Shown: positions 52,192-61,580 of the stretch, piece after piece
Layout: each line of letters starts with the position of its first letter
How positions within the stretch are numbered: the stretch's first letter is position 1
Source of the DNA: Streptomyces sp. XM4193
Lineage (GTDB): Bacteria > Actinomycetota > Actinomycetes > Streptomycetales > Streptomycetaceae
Reading direction: 5' to 3'
Length of the DNA stretch: 64,000 nucleotides
Assembly: GCF_023072595.1 (NCBI RefSeq)
Contig: NZ_JALLGK010000006.1
Span: forward strand, 1 to 64,000
Position numbers and translations under genes: made by a program
The notes under the pieces: generated by a model
What the model was told of the DNA's origin: nothing
The model's database searches: none
What the model saw: only the letters and a program-made list of their open reading frames with translations

Positions 52192-52641
52192 TCAGTCGCT
52201 CCGGCGGTCCGCGGGCGGCGCGGCGCGGTCGGTCCGCGACGCCTCGTCCCGCTCGTCCGCCGTCCCGTCCTCCGCCTCCAGCGCCCGCAGTTCCTCGTCG
52301 GTGAGCAGCCGGGAGCGGATCAGGAACCGCACCCCTTCCGGCGCCTCCACCGAGAAGCCGCCGCCACGGCCCGGCACCACGTCCACCGTCAGGTGGGTGT
52401 GGCTCCAGTACGCGTACTGGCTCGCCGACATCCAGAACTGCACCGGTTCCGGCACTCCCGGCGCTGTCAGCTCGCCGAGGAGCACGTCCGAGGCCCCGGT
52501 GCGGAAGTCGCCGCGCGGATAGCACATCGGTGAGCTGCCGTCGCAGCAGCCACCGGACTGATGGAACATCAGCGGCCCGTGCAGAGCGGTGAGCCGCGCC
52601 AGCAACTCGCCCGCCGCACCGGTCAGTTCGACTCTGGACAC
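52192..52641 (-). CDS. DUF779 protein, partner of aldehyde dehydrogenase
   Basis: A 149-residue protein with the DUF779 cysteine signature GGCCDGSSPMCYP at about 30-42, likely a metal or redox site. The central part FWMSASQYAYWSHTHLTVDV is typical. DUF779 genes are very often next to ExaC/AldB-type aldehyde dehydrogenases, as here; the biochemical role is unknown. The start is GTG at 52641, preceded by AAAGGAGG. The C-terminal 35 residues are acidic and probably disordered. Confidence 0.88.
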   Translation of the reverse strand: MSRVELTGAAGELLARLTALHGPLMFHQSGGCCDGSSPMCYPRGDFRTGASDVLLGELTAPGVPEPVQFWMSASQYAYWSHTHLTVDVVPGRGGGFSVEAPEGVRFLIRSRLLTDEELRALEAEDGTADERDEASRTDRAAPPADRRSD

Positions 52642-52735
52642 CTGCGCTCCTCCTTTCCTCCGTGCGGACCCGCCGCCGCACGAGCCCGCCGCGGGCCGCG
52701 GGCCGCGGGCCGCGGCGAGCCGGCACACACGCGGC

Positions 52736-54259
<1,524 letters not shown>

Positions 54260-54635
54260 GGTCGCCCTCCTGGCTGGGGTCGCCGCCCCACCCACTGCGG
54301 TGCGGCGGCCTGGGCCCAGAGCGTAGGTGCGGGGAGGTTGCACGGACGTTGCGCCGTGCGGACACGGGGAGTTCGGCGCCGGACGGGGGTACGGGGGCAC
54401 GCTCGCCGGGGAGCGCGGCAGGTGGTGCGGACCGGAGTGTGCGCCGGCGGTTGCGACGGCAGCGCGCCCCCCCGGGGGGGGCGGGTCGGCGGAGCCGAGG
54501 GGCGGGGGCGTTTCGGTTCCTGGCCGGAGCGGGGCGTTCCGGCCCTGCGGGGTGTGGTCCTGCGCGGTCCTGCGGTGCGGCCGAGCGGGGCGGGGGGGGC
54601 GAGCGGGGCGGGGCGGTCGGCTGGGGCGGCCGTGC
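54260..54635 (-). promoter_or_regulatory. 376-bp gap with candidate activator sites for the dehydrogenase gene
   Basis: No gene. On the minus strand GCAAC occurs twice 11 bases apart (within 54337-54352), and the same area contains the inverted repeat GCACGG-N8-CCGTGC (54340-54359). TACGCT nearby (54324-54319) is a possible -10. This placement suits binding by the GAF regulator encoded upstream. A C7/G8 palindrome at about 54469-54487 could act as a terminator of the regulator gene. Confidence 0.4.
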
Positions 54636-56027
54636 TCAGTGGGACGCGTCCAGTCCGTAGTCGGTCCGCAGTGCGGCGACACGGGCGGTGAGCACGGCGT
54701 GCTCACGGGTGGGGACGAGCGCCAGCAGCGCCTCCCACGCCTCGAGGTCGTCCTCGCCCCAGCCGGTGGCGACCCAGTCGCGGAGCAGAGCGGGATCGCC
54801 GGCACCCAGCAGCGCCTGCCGGAGCCCTCCCAGGAGGCGGCGGCGCATCCCGACGATGCCGGGCGCCTCGGACTCGGGCAGCAGCGGCCCGCGGTAGGCG
54901 GCGAGCGCCGCGGCGGGGTCGGCGCGCAGGGCCTCGGCGACGAATCCGGCGTCGGTGTCGACGGGTTGGGTCAGCCGGTAGGGCCGCGAGGCGAGGAAGG
55001 CGCCGAGCAGCTGCCTCAGCCGTGAGAGCTCCGCGCGCAGGGTGACGGGGTTGACCTCGCGCTCGCCGTACAGCTCCCAGGCCAGTGCCTGGCCGCTCAG
55101 GCCGTCGGGATGGGCGGCGAGCAGCGTCACGATCTCGCTGTGCCGGCGGCCCAGCCGCACGCTGCCGCCGCCTCGGTGGAGCACGGCCTCGTCGCGGCCG
55201 AGCACCTGCAGTCGGGCACGGTCGGGCAGGGTGCCGAGCGCCGCCAGCTGCGCTTCGGCCGCCCTGGCGGTCGCCTGGACCAGGGCCAGGCTCTGCGGGG
55301 CGGCGAGGTGGTCGCCACCGGTGATGTCCAGTACGCCGATGATCCGCCGGGTGCGCGGGTCGTGGACGGGGGCCGCCGCGCAGGTCCACTGCTGCACCGG
55401 GAGGCAGTAGTGCTCGGCGCCGAATATCTGCACCGCGTGGTCGACGGCCAGCGCGGTGCCGGGCGCGTTGGTGCCGACCCGGGCCTCCGCCCACCGGGAC
55501 CCCGGAACGAAGTTCATGCGCTCCGCGCGCCGTCGGACCTGGGGGTGGCCCTCGACCCAGAGCATCCGTCCGTACTCGTCGCAGACCGAGAGCAGATGCT
55601 CGCCGTCCTGGGCGACGCCGCCCAGCAACTCCCGTACCAGCGGCATGACCTGGGCGAGCGGGTGCTGGGCGCGGTGCGCAGCGAGGTCGGCGTCGGACAT
55701 GTCGACCTCGGCGACCTCGCCGGGGCCGACCCTGGCCCCGGCGCAGCGCCGCCAGGACTCGGCGACCACCGGGCGCACCCCGGGCCGCACGGTGCCGTCG
55801 CTCAGGAAGTCGGCGTGCGCGCGACGCACGGCGACGGCCCGCTCCTGCGGGTCCGCGCCGGCTGCCAGCGCCAGCCAGGGGTTCAGCACGTGCACATCGT
55901 GCGCCAGCGCGGGCGGGTGGGCAATGGGACCGTGTGTACGAACTGCGGGCGGAGCGGGGCCGCTGAGCCCGCGCCACTCCGGTTGGCGCTGGTCCCGCGG
56001 CGGGCCGGGCCGGCGGAACGGGCTCAT
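54636..56027 (-). CDS. GAF-domain transcriptional regulator (AcoR-like N-terminus)
   Basis: A 463-residue regulator. The first 250 residues match the sensor part of AcoR-type activators (VVAESWRRC, HPLAQVMPLVRELLGG, GSRWAEARVGTNAPGTAL, AEHYCLPVQQWTCAAAPV). There is no sigma-54 AAA+ domain; instead a winged-helix-like region near 295-345 (RHSEIVTLLAAHPDGLSGQ, LRAELSRLRQLLG) should bind DNA. It probably activates the adjacent aldehyde dehydrogenase gene in response to an aldehyde or alcohol. ATG 56027 has GGAGG seven bases upstream, supporting this start. Confidence 0.85.
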   Translation of the reverse strand: MSPFRRPGPPRDQRQPEWRGLSGPAPPAVRTHGPIAHPPALAHDVHVLNPWLALAAGADPQERAVAVRRAHADFLSDGTVRPGVRPVVAESWRRCAGARVGPGEVAEVDMSDADLAAHRAQHPLAQVMPLVRELLGGVAQDGEHLLSVCDEYGRMLWVEGHPQVRRRAERMNFVPGSRWAEARVGTNAPGTALAVDHAVQIFGAEHYCLPVQQWTCAAAPVHDPRTRRIIGVLDITGGDHLAAPQSLALVQATARAAEAQLAALGTLPDRARLQVLGRDEAVLHRGGGSVRLGRRHSEIVTLLAAHPDGLSGQALAWELYGEREVNPVTLRAELSRLRQLLGAFLASRPYRLTQPVDTDAGFVAEALRADPAAALAAYRGPLLPESEAPGIVGMRRRLLGGLRQALLGAGDPALLRDWVATGWGEDDLEAWEALLALVPTREHAVLTARVAALRTDYGLDASH

Positions 56028-56093
56028 CGCAGGCCCTCCGCGACCCGGCGGGGCGCCGGCGGAACCGGGAGGGGAGGCACGGCGGGCCGCCCC

Positions 56094-56528
56094 TCAGCCG
56101 TACAGATCGATCAGCCGGCTGCGGGAGCGCTGGAGGCGGTGCGAGACGATCTCGCCGACGGCCAGCGCGAGCGCGTACCCCAGCTCGTGGTCCCGCTCGC
56201 ACAGCGCCCGCACCTCGGCGGCGTCGAACTCCAGGGCGCGCACCGGACTGCCCGCCTCGCCGCTCAGATGCCAGGCGAAGGGCGGGAAGAACCAGGACCA
56301 GCCGAGCAGTTCACCGTGGCTGATGTTCTCCACGACCTGGGCGCTGCGGCCCGGCACCCGCTGCTCCAGCGTCACGGACCCGGTGTGGACGATCCAGAAA
56401 CGGTCGGCCCTGTCGCCCTCCTCGAAGATGCGCTCTCCCGAGGAGAAGGCCACCTCCCGGCCGAGCTGTCGCAGCCGCGCCGCGTGCTCGGGGCTGAGCG
56501 TGCCGAGCAGTCCTGTTCTGGTCCGCAT
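56094..56528 (-). CDS. Stand-alone cyclic-nucleotide-binding-domain protein
   Basis: A 144-residue protein consisting only of a CRP-type beta-roll (SSGERIFEEGDRADRFWIVH; GELLGWSWFFPPFAWHLSG) and a terminal helix; there is no DNA-binding domain. The usual phosphate-contacting arginine in the binding cassette is not apparent (FAWHLSGEA), so the ligand may not be cAMP. GGAGG stands well placed before ATG 56528. It is 66 bp ahead of the GAF regulator and probably in one operon with it. It lies next to shell genes that also carry such domains. Confidence 0.85.
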   Translation of the reverse strand: MRTRTGLLGTLSPEHAARLRQLGREVAFSSGERIFEEGDRADRFWIVHTGSVTLEQRVPGRSAQVVENISHGELLGWSWFFPPFAWHLSGEAGSPVRALEFDAAEVRALCERDHELGYALALAVGEIVSHRLQRSRSRLIDLYG

Positions 56529-56760
56529 GGCGCCTCCTCTCGCCGGGCTCTGCGTCCCCGGCACGGGGAGCCGCGGGCCCGGCCCCCGGCGCGGACTGCC
56601 GACGGGGTCGGGCGGTCACCACGGCCGCCCCTCCCCCAGTGTCACACCGACACCGTGGCGGGGACAGCCGTGGCGGAACGCCGCGGACGGGCCGCCGGTG
56701 CGGGCCGGGCACGCCGCGGGTGCGCACCGGACCGGCAACGGCAAGGACCGGTGCGCACCG

Positions 56761-56910
56761 CCGCGGGAGGCAGGTACGGGGACGGCCGCGGGAGGCGGGT
56801 GCGGGGACAGCCGCGGGAGGCGGGTGCGGAGACGGCGGCGGGAGGCGGGTGCGAGGACGGCTACGGGAGGCGGGTGCGGAGACGGCGGCGGGAGACGGGT
56901 GCGCGCGGTG
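56761..56910. repeat. Six-copy 25-bp tandem repeat
   Basis: Six head-to-tail units of exactly 25 bp begin at 56761, 56786, 56811, 56836, 56861 and 56886, each containing GGGAGGCGGGTGCGG or a close variant. The array lies in the 459-bp gap (56529-56987) between the shell gene and the cyclic-nucleotide-domain gene. The gap holds no gene; the array is likely to vary between strains. Confidence 0.9.
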
Positions 56911-56987
56911 GCAGCCGGCGCGGTGTCTTCGCGCCGGCTGCCACCGGAACCCGGTACCGCGCCCAGTGCTGCGGTCCGTGTCGAGTG

Positions 56988-58379
56988 CTAGATCTCCACG
57001 TCCTCCAGGATGCCGAGGGCGTCCGGGACCAGTACGGCGGCCGAGAAGTAGACGCTGACCAGGTAGGACATCACCGCCTTGTCGTTGATGCCCATGAAGC
57101 GGGCGTTCAGGCTCGGCTCGATCTCGTCCGGGATGCCGGTCTGGTGCAGGCCGACGACACCCTGGTTCTCCTGGCCCAGGCGCATCGCGAGCACCGAGCT
57201 GGTGTGGTTCTTGCTGATCGGGATCTTGTTGCAGGGCAGCAGCGGGATGCCGCGCCAGGTGCGGACCGCGGAGCCGTCGACCTCGGCGTGGCCGGGGTAG
57301 ATCCCCCGGCTGCTGCACTCCCGGCCGATCGCGGCGATGGTGCGCGGGTGCGCCAGCAGGAACTGGGTCTTGCGCCGACGGGTGATCAGATCGTCGAGGT
57401 CGTCGGGGGTCGGCGGGCCGGTGCGGGTGTGCAGACGCTGCCCGAGATCGGCGTTGTGCAGCAGACCGAACTGCCGGTTGTTCACCAGCTCGTGCTCCTG
57501 CCGCTCCCTCAACGCCTGGACGGTCAGGCGCAGTTGCTCCTCCACCTGGTTCATCGGCTCGTTGTACAGATCCGCGACCCGCGAATGCACCCGCAGCACC
57601 GTCTGCGCCACCGACAACTCGTACTCCCGCGGCGACACGTCGTAATCCACGAACGTGCCCGGCAACTCCAGCTCGCCCTCATGGCCGGAGGCGAGCTCGA
57701 TGTCCGCCTCGCCGCGCTTGTTCTGCCGGGGCATCAGCCGGCTCAGCAGGCCCTCCAGATGCGCCCGCAGGGGCGCGGACTGCTCGGCGACCGCCCTGAA
57801 CTCGGTGACCGGCAGAGCCAGTACGGTGCAGCGGGTGAGCGAGCGCAACGAGCAGTCCCAGCGGCCCTCGCGATCGGTCAGCGCCTGATCGCCGGCCCAG
57901 TCGCCGTCCGCGAGCACCCCGAGGTTGGTCTCGCCGTCGTACTCGCCGGCACCGACCTTGTTGATCTTTCCGTGGGCGATCAGCAGCACCTCCTCGACCG
58001 GACTGCCGCCGTCCACGATGCGCTCCCCGGCGGCGTACTCGCGCTGCACACAGCGTGCGGCCAGCGCCTGGAGCTCGTCGGTGCCCTCGAATCCGTGGAG
58101 CGCGGGCAGTTCGGTCAACTCGGCCGGAATCACGCGGACTTCGGCGCCGGTGCTGATGAACTCCACGCGTCCGTTGCCGAGGGTGTGGGTGAGCCGCCGG
58201 TTCACCCGGTAGGTGCCGCCCGATACCTCCACCCAGGGCAGGATCCGCAGCAGCCACCGAGTGGAGATGCCCTGCATCTGCGGCGGGGTCTTGGTGGTCG
58301 TGGCGAGGGTGCGTGCCGCGGCGGTGTTCAGGCTGCTGCCGGGAGCGGTGTTCTGGTCGGTCAACGGCGTGCTGGTCAT
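56988..58379 (-). CDS. Family 2B encapsulin shell protein (EshA-like), copy A
   Basis: A 463-residue shell protein of the HK97 fold with an inserted cyclic-nucleotide-binding domain (about 95-210: GERIVDGGSPVEEVLLIAHG, LGVLADGDWAGDQALTD). The N-terminal ARTLATTTKTPPQMQGIS is the family's N-arm. The shell core includes PGTFVDYDVSPREYELSVAQ and NEPMNQVEEQLRL, and the end is VLVPDALGILEDVEI. Known members, including EshA, form icosahedral nanocompartments and often enclose terpene cyclases or other enzymes; none is next to this gene. GGAAGG precedes the ATG. It lies 278 bp downstream of copy B. Confidence 0.88.
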   Translation of the reverse strand: MTSTPLTDQNTAPGSSLNTAAARTLATTTKTPPQMQGISTRWLLRILPWVEVSGGTYRVNRRLTHTLGNGRVEFISTGAEVRVIPAELTELPALHGFEGTDELQALAARCVQREYAAGERIVDGGSPVEEVLLIAHGKINKVGAGEYDGETNLGVLADGDWAGDQALTDREGRWDCSLRSLTRCTVLALPVTEFRAVAEQSAPLRAHLEGLLSRLMPRQNKRGEADIELASGHEGELELPGTFVDYDVSPREYELSVAQTVLRVHSRVADLYNEPMNQVEEQLRLTVQALRERQEHELVNNRQFGLLHNADLGQRLHTRTGPPTPDDLDDLITRRRKTQFLLAHPRTIAAIGRECSSRGIYPGHAEVDGSAVRTWRGIPLLPCNKIPISKNHTSSVLAMRLGQENQGVVGLHQTGIPDEIEPSLNARFMGINDKAVMSYLVSVYFSAAVLVPDALGILEDVEI

Positions 58380-58657
58380 ACGGTGTGGGGCCTTCCGATA
58401 CGTGTGTGTCGCGCGCGGGACTCGTGGCCGCGCGCCGCCGCGGGGACGCGGCAGGGTTCAACTGGCGGCGGGACGCGGGGCGCTGCCCCTGAGCGGCGTC
58501 GGCGGATTCGCCGGAAACCGCACGGCCGGAGACCGGGAGGCCCGGCGGCGGCCGGTGAAGCCGCGGGCGCCGCCCGGCAGTCCCGGGCCGCGGGGGAACT
58601 CCGGGCCGGGCGCGAATAGCCGTTCGACACGGTTTCGGCACCCGACCCGACGCGGTC

Positions 58658-60070
58658 TCAGTGACCGACTTCGACGTCCTCCAGAATTCCCAGCGCGTCC
58701 GGGACGAGAACCGCCGCGGAGTAGTAGGCGCTCACCAGATAACTGATGATGGCCTTCTCGTTGATTCCCATGAAACGCACCGAAAGGCTCGGCTGGTATT
58801 CGTCGGGAATTCCGGTGCGGTGGAGTCCGACCACTCCCTGGTTCTTCTCACCGGTGCGCATCGCCATCATCGAGGTGGCACCGGCGGAGGTCACCGGAAT
58901 CTTGTTGCACGGCAGGATCGGCACACCGCGCCAGGCGGCCGCGCGGTGGCCGTCGAGGTCGACGGAGTCGGGGTAGAGCCCCCGGCTGCTGCACTCCCGG
59001 CCGAAGGCGGCGATCGCCTTGGGGTGGGCCAGGATGACGCTCGGCTCCTTCCACACGGTGGCCAGCAGCTCGTCGAGGTCGTCGGGGGTGGGCGGGCCGG
59101 TGCGGGTGTGCAGACGCTGCCCGAGATCGGCGTTGTGCAGCAGACCGAACTGCCGGTTGTTCACCAGCTCGTGCTCCTGCCGCTCCCTCAACGCCTCGAT
59201 GGTCAGGCGCAGTTGCTCCTCGACCTGGTTCATCGGCTCGTTGTACAGATCCGCGACCCGCGAATGCACCCGCAGCACCGTCTGCGCCACCGACAACTCG
59301 TACTCCCGCGGCGACACGTCGTAATCCACGAACGTGCCCGGCAGCTCCAACTCGCCCTCGTGGCCGGCGGAGAGCTCGATCTCGCGCTCCCCGCTGGCGT
59401 TGCGGGCCTTCGGGATGGCGCTGCGGAAGGCCGCGAGGTGCGCGCGCAGGCTGTCCGCGCGGTCCAGCACCTCGGTCAGCTGCGCCGCTCGGAGTGTCAG
59501 CACGGTGCCGCTGGTGGCGGCGCGCACGGTGTAGTCCCAGGTGCCGGGGTCCTCCTCGGTCAGACCCGCCTCGCCGAGGTAGTCGCCGTCGGCCAGCACT
59601 CCGAGCACCGACTCGCCGTCGTAGAAGCCGGCGGTCGTCTTGGTGAGCTTTCCGTGGGCGACCAGCACGAGCCCGTCGACCGGCCGCCCGGACTCGACGA
59701 TCACCTCGCCGGGACCGAAGTCCCGCTGCTCGAAGCGGGAGGCGAGTTCCGCGAGCACCGCCTCGTCCCGATAGCCCTTCAGCGCCGGGATCTCGCCGAG
59801 CTCGGCGGGGATCACGCGCACCTCGGCACCGGTGGTGGTGAATTCGATCCGACCGTCGCCGAGAGTGTGGCTCAGCCTGCGGTTGACCCGGAACGTACCG
59901 CCCGAGACCTGCACCCAGGGCAGGACTTTCAGCAGCCAGCGGGAGGAGATCCCCTGCATTTGCGGGGGTGTTTTGGTGGTGGTCGCCAGCTGTCTGGCAG
60001 CCGACGTCGCCAGACTGAGTCGCGGGTGACTCGTATCTCCCGCAGAGGTCGTTTCGACCGGAGCCGTCAC
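58658..60070 (-). CDS. Family 2B encapsulin shell protein (EshA-like), copy B
   Basis: A 470-residue paralogue of copy A with the same plan: N-arm ARQLATTTKTPPQMQGIS, inserted cyclic-nucleotide domain (GEVIVESGRPVDGLVLVAHG, LADGDYLGEAGLTE), HK97 core, end ALGILEDVEVGH. A block of about 100 residues is almost identical to copy A, whereas the rest is clearly diverged. The start is uncertain: GTG at 60070 gives an N-terminus like other EshA proteins, GTG 60079 and TTG 60085 are in frame, and none has a strong ribosome site. Two shells side by side suggest a mixed two-component compartment or alternative shells. Confidence 0.88.
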   Translation of the reverse strand: MTAPVETTSAGDTSHPRLSLATSAARQLATTTKTPPQMQGISSRWLLKVLPWVQVSGGTFRVNRRLSHTLGDGRIEFTTTGAEVRVIPAELGEIPALKGYRDEAVLAELASRFEQRDFGPGEVIVESGRPVDGLVLVAHGKLTKTTAGFYDGESVLGVLADGDYLGEAGLTEEDPGTWDYTVRAATSGTVLTLRAAQLTEVLDRADSLRAHLAAFRSAIPKARNASGEREIELSAGHEGELELPGTFVDYDVSPREYELSVAQTVLRVHSRVADLYNEPMNQVEEQLRLTIEALRERQEHELVNNRQFGLLHNADLGQRLHTRTGPPTPDDLDELLATVWKEPSVILAHPKAIAAFGRECSSRGLYPDSVDLDGHRAAAWRGVPILPCNKIPVTSAGATSMMAMRTGEKNQGVVGLHRTGIPDEYQPSLSVRFMGINEKAIISYLVSAYYSAAVLVPDALGILEDVEVGH

Positions 60071-60155
60071 GCAGGACACCGCCAATCTTTGTCAGGCACC
60101 GAGCAGTTGCCCGGGATGCGCGTTGAAAGTAACGAGGTAATTCCGTCCCGTGCAA

Positions 60156-60389
60156 TCACTCGAAAGAGAGGCCGGACGCAAGAATGTGGATTGCGGCGCC
60201 GGGGTACCCCCGCCTCTTCACGCCGACTTCCCCACGGACCGTGATAATCACCCCGCCGTCGTCACGTTCAGCTACGCGAAGGGGTGTTGACGGATCACGG
60301 GAGGCGGCGAAATCACCCTCGTCGTACAGAGGTGCGCGCCCCGGCGCGCGAGCATTCGTCCACAACCGGACAGACATCGCACGGGACAA
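60156..60389 (-). pseudogene. Possible fragment of a STAS-domain (anti-sigma antagonist) gene
   Basis: A 77-codon frame upstream of shell copy B. Residues 38-55 (RVAERDDGGVIITVRGEV) resemble the first strands of STAS domains, which usually continue GEIDL and then helices. Here the similarity stops at once and the tail is unrelated. Codon usage is only weakly gene-like. It may be a decayed remnant or chance. The surrounding 60071-60611 stretch holds no other gene and must contain the promoters of copy B and of the rightward membrane protein. Confidence 0.2.
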
Positions 60390-60611
60390 CTCGCCCCCGG
60401 CCCGCTACCGTTCACGTTGTTGCACCGGATACGGGTCAGGTCGTGGCTCGTACGGGCACGAAGCGCGGACACGCCCCGGGCACTGACAGCCCGCACCGGG
60501 ACGGCACCGGGCGGACGTGCCCGCCGCCGACCGGCGGATGCGCCCGAAGCGGAGCGACAAGAGGAACGAGCGAAACAGCGAAACACGAGGGACAAGAGGA
60601 AAGAGGAGCAG

Positions 60612-61214
60612 GTGTTCCGGGCGATCGTCGGTCTGTGGCGTTGGCGCCGTAGCGCACTGTGCCGTCGTACCGACCGCGCCGAGGGATGGCTCGCGCTGGG
60701 AGCGCTGCTCCTGGTGCTGGTGGCCTGCCCGCTGGTGGCCGCCGCCGCCGGCGAGATCGCGCACCGCAAGCTCTCCGAGACCGTTCGCTCCCAGCAGCTC
60801 GCCCACCAGCAGGTCTGGGCCACCGTCGAGAAGGTGCTTCCTCGCCGCCCGGCCGGCGAGGAGTCCGAGGAGCTCTCCCACCAGCAGCAGGTGATGGCCA
60901 GTTGGCGCGCCCCCAGCGGCGCGCAGCGCTCGGCGCAGGTGACCGTGCAGCGCGAGGTCGTCACCGGTGACCGCTTCCGGATCTGGGTGGACATGGCGGG
61001 CGCCCTGACCACCCGGCCGATGAGCGCCGCCACTGCCAGTTCGCACGCCGCGCTGGCGGGAGTGGTGGTGGGCGTCGTGGCCGCGCTGGCCGTGGAGTTG
61101 GCCCGCCGGCAGGCGCTGCGGCTGCTGCTGCGTCGGCGCCTGGAGGAGTGGGAGCGGCAGTGGGCCAAGGTCGGCCCGGACTGGGGCCGCTCCTGGCCCG
61201 CCGCCTCCAGCTGA
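60612..61214 (+). CDS. Rv1733c-like two-helix membrane protein
   Basis: A 200-residue protein starting at a GTG, with GAGGAG just upstream, then FRAIVGLWRWRRSALCRRTD. It has two transmembrane helices (about 27-50, WLALGALLLVLVACPLVAAA; and about 143-164, ALAGVVVGVVAALAVELA) flanking an extracytoplasmic domain with SWRAPSGAQRSAQV. This plan is that of the Rv1733c family, common in actinobacteria and of unknown function. In-frame sequence further upstream is Arg-rich and not convincing. Confidence 0.8.
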   Translation: MFRAIVGLWRWRRSALCRRTDRAEGWLALGALLLVLVACPLVAAAAGEIAHRKLSETVRSQQLAHQQVWATVEKVLPRRPAGEESEELSHQQQVMASWRAPSGAQRSAQVTVQREVVTGDRFRIWVDMAGALTTRPMSAATASSHAALAGVVVGVVAALAVELARRQALRLLLRRRLEEWERQWAKVGPDWGRSWPAASS

Positions 61215-61580
61215 CCCGCCCCGGCCGCGCCGCACTCCCAACTCCCCCTCGCCCGGGGGACTTTGCACCCGCCACCGCCCCAATCGGGCCCGGCTCGCCG
61301 CAGCACTTCCACATCGGTCATCCGCCCGCCCCGGTACGCGCTACGGTGGTGCGGCCGGCAGGCGTCGCCACCCACGGCGCCCCGTGAGACCGCGCCGACC
61401 AGGCTCGACGTCCACTGCCTCGGCCCGCCCGCGGCTCGCACGGACAGACCGGCACAGACGCAAGCACGTACAGACCCGTACAGAGCACACACGGAAACAC
61501 ACAGGCGCGTACGGCGGCGGCGCACGGCAGGTGCCGCGGCACGCGCTCGGTTCTCGCAGGAAGTTGGGGCACAGCGGTCC
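61215..61580 (+). promoter_or_regulatory. 366-bp gap upstream of the beta-helix/AAA+ gene
   Basis: No gene seen. TCCCCC-N6-GGGGGA at about 61244-61261 is a weak hairpin that could end the preceding transcript. Short repeats of CGTACAGA/CACAGACG occur near 61450-61490. No strong promoter was recognised. Confidence 0.3.
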
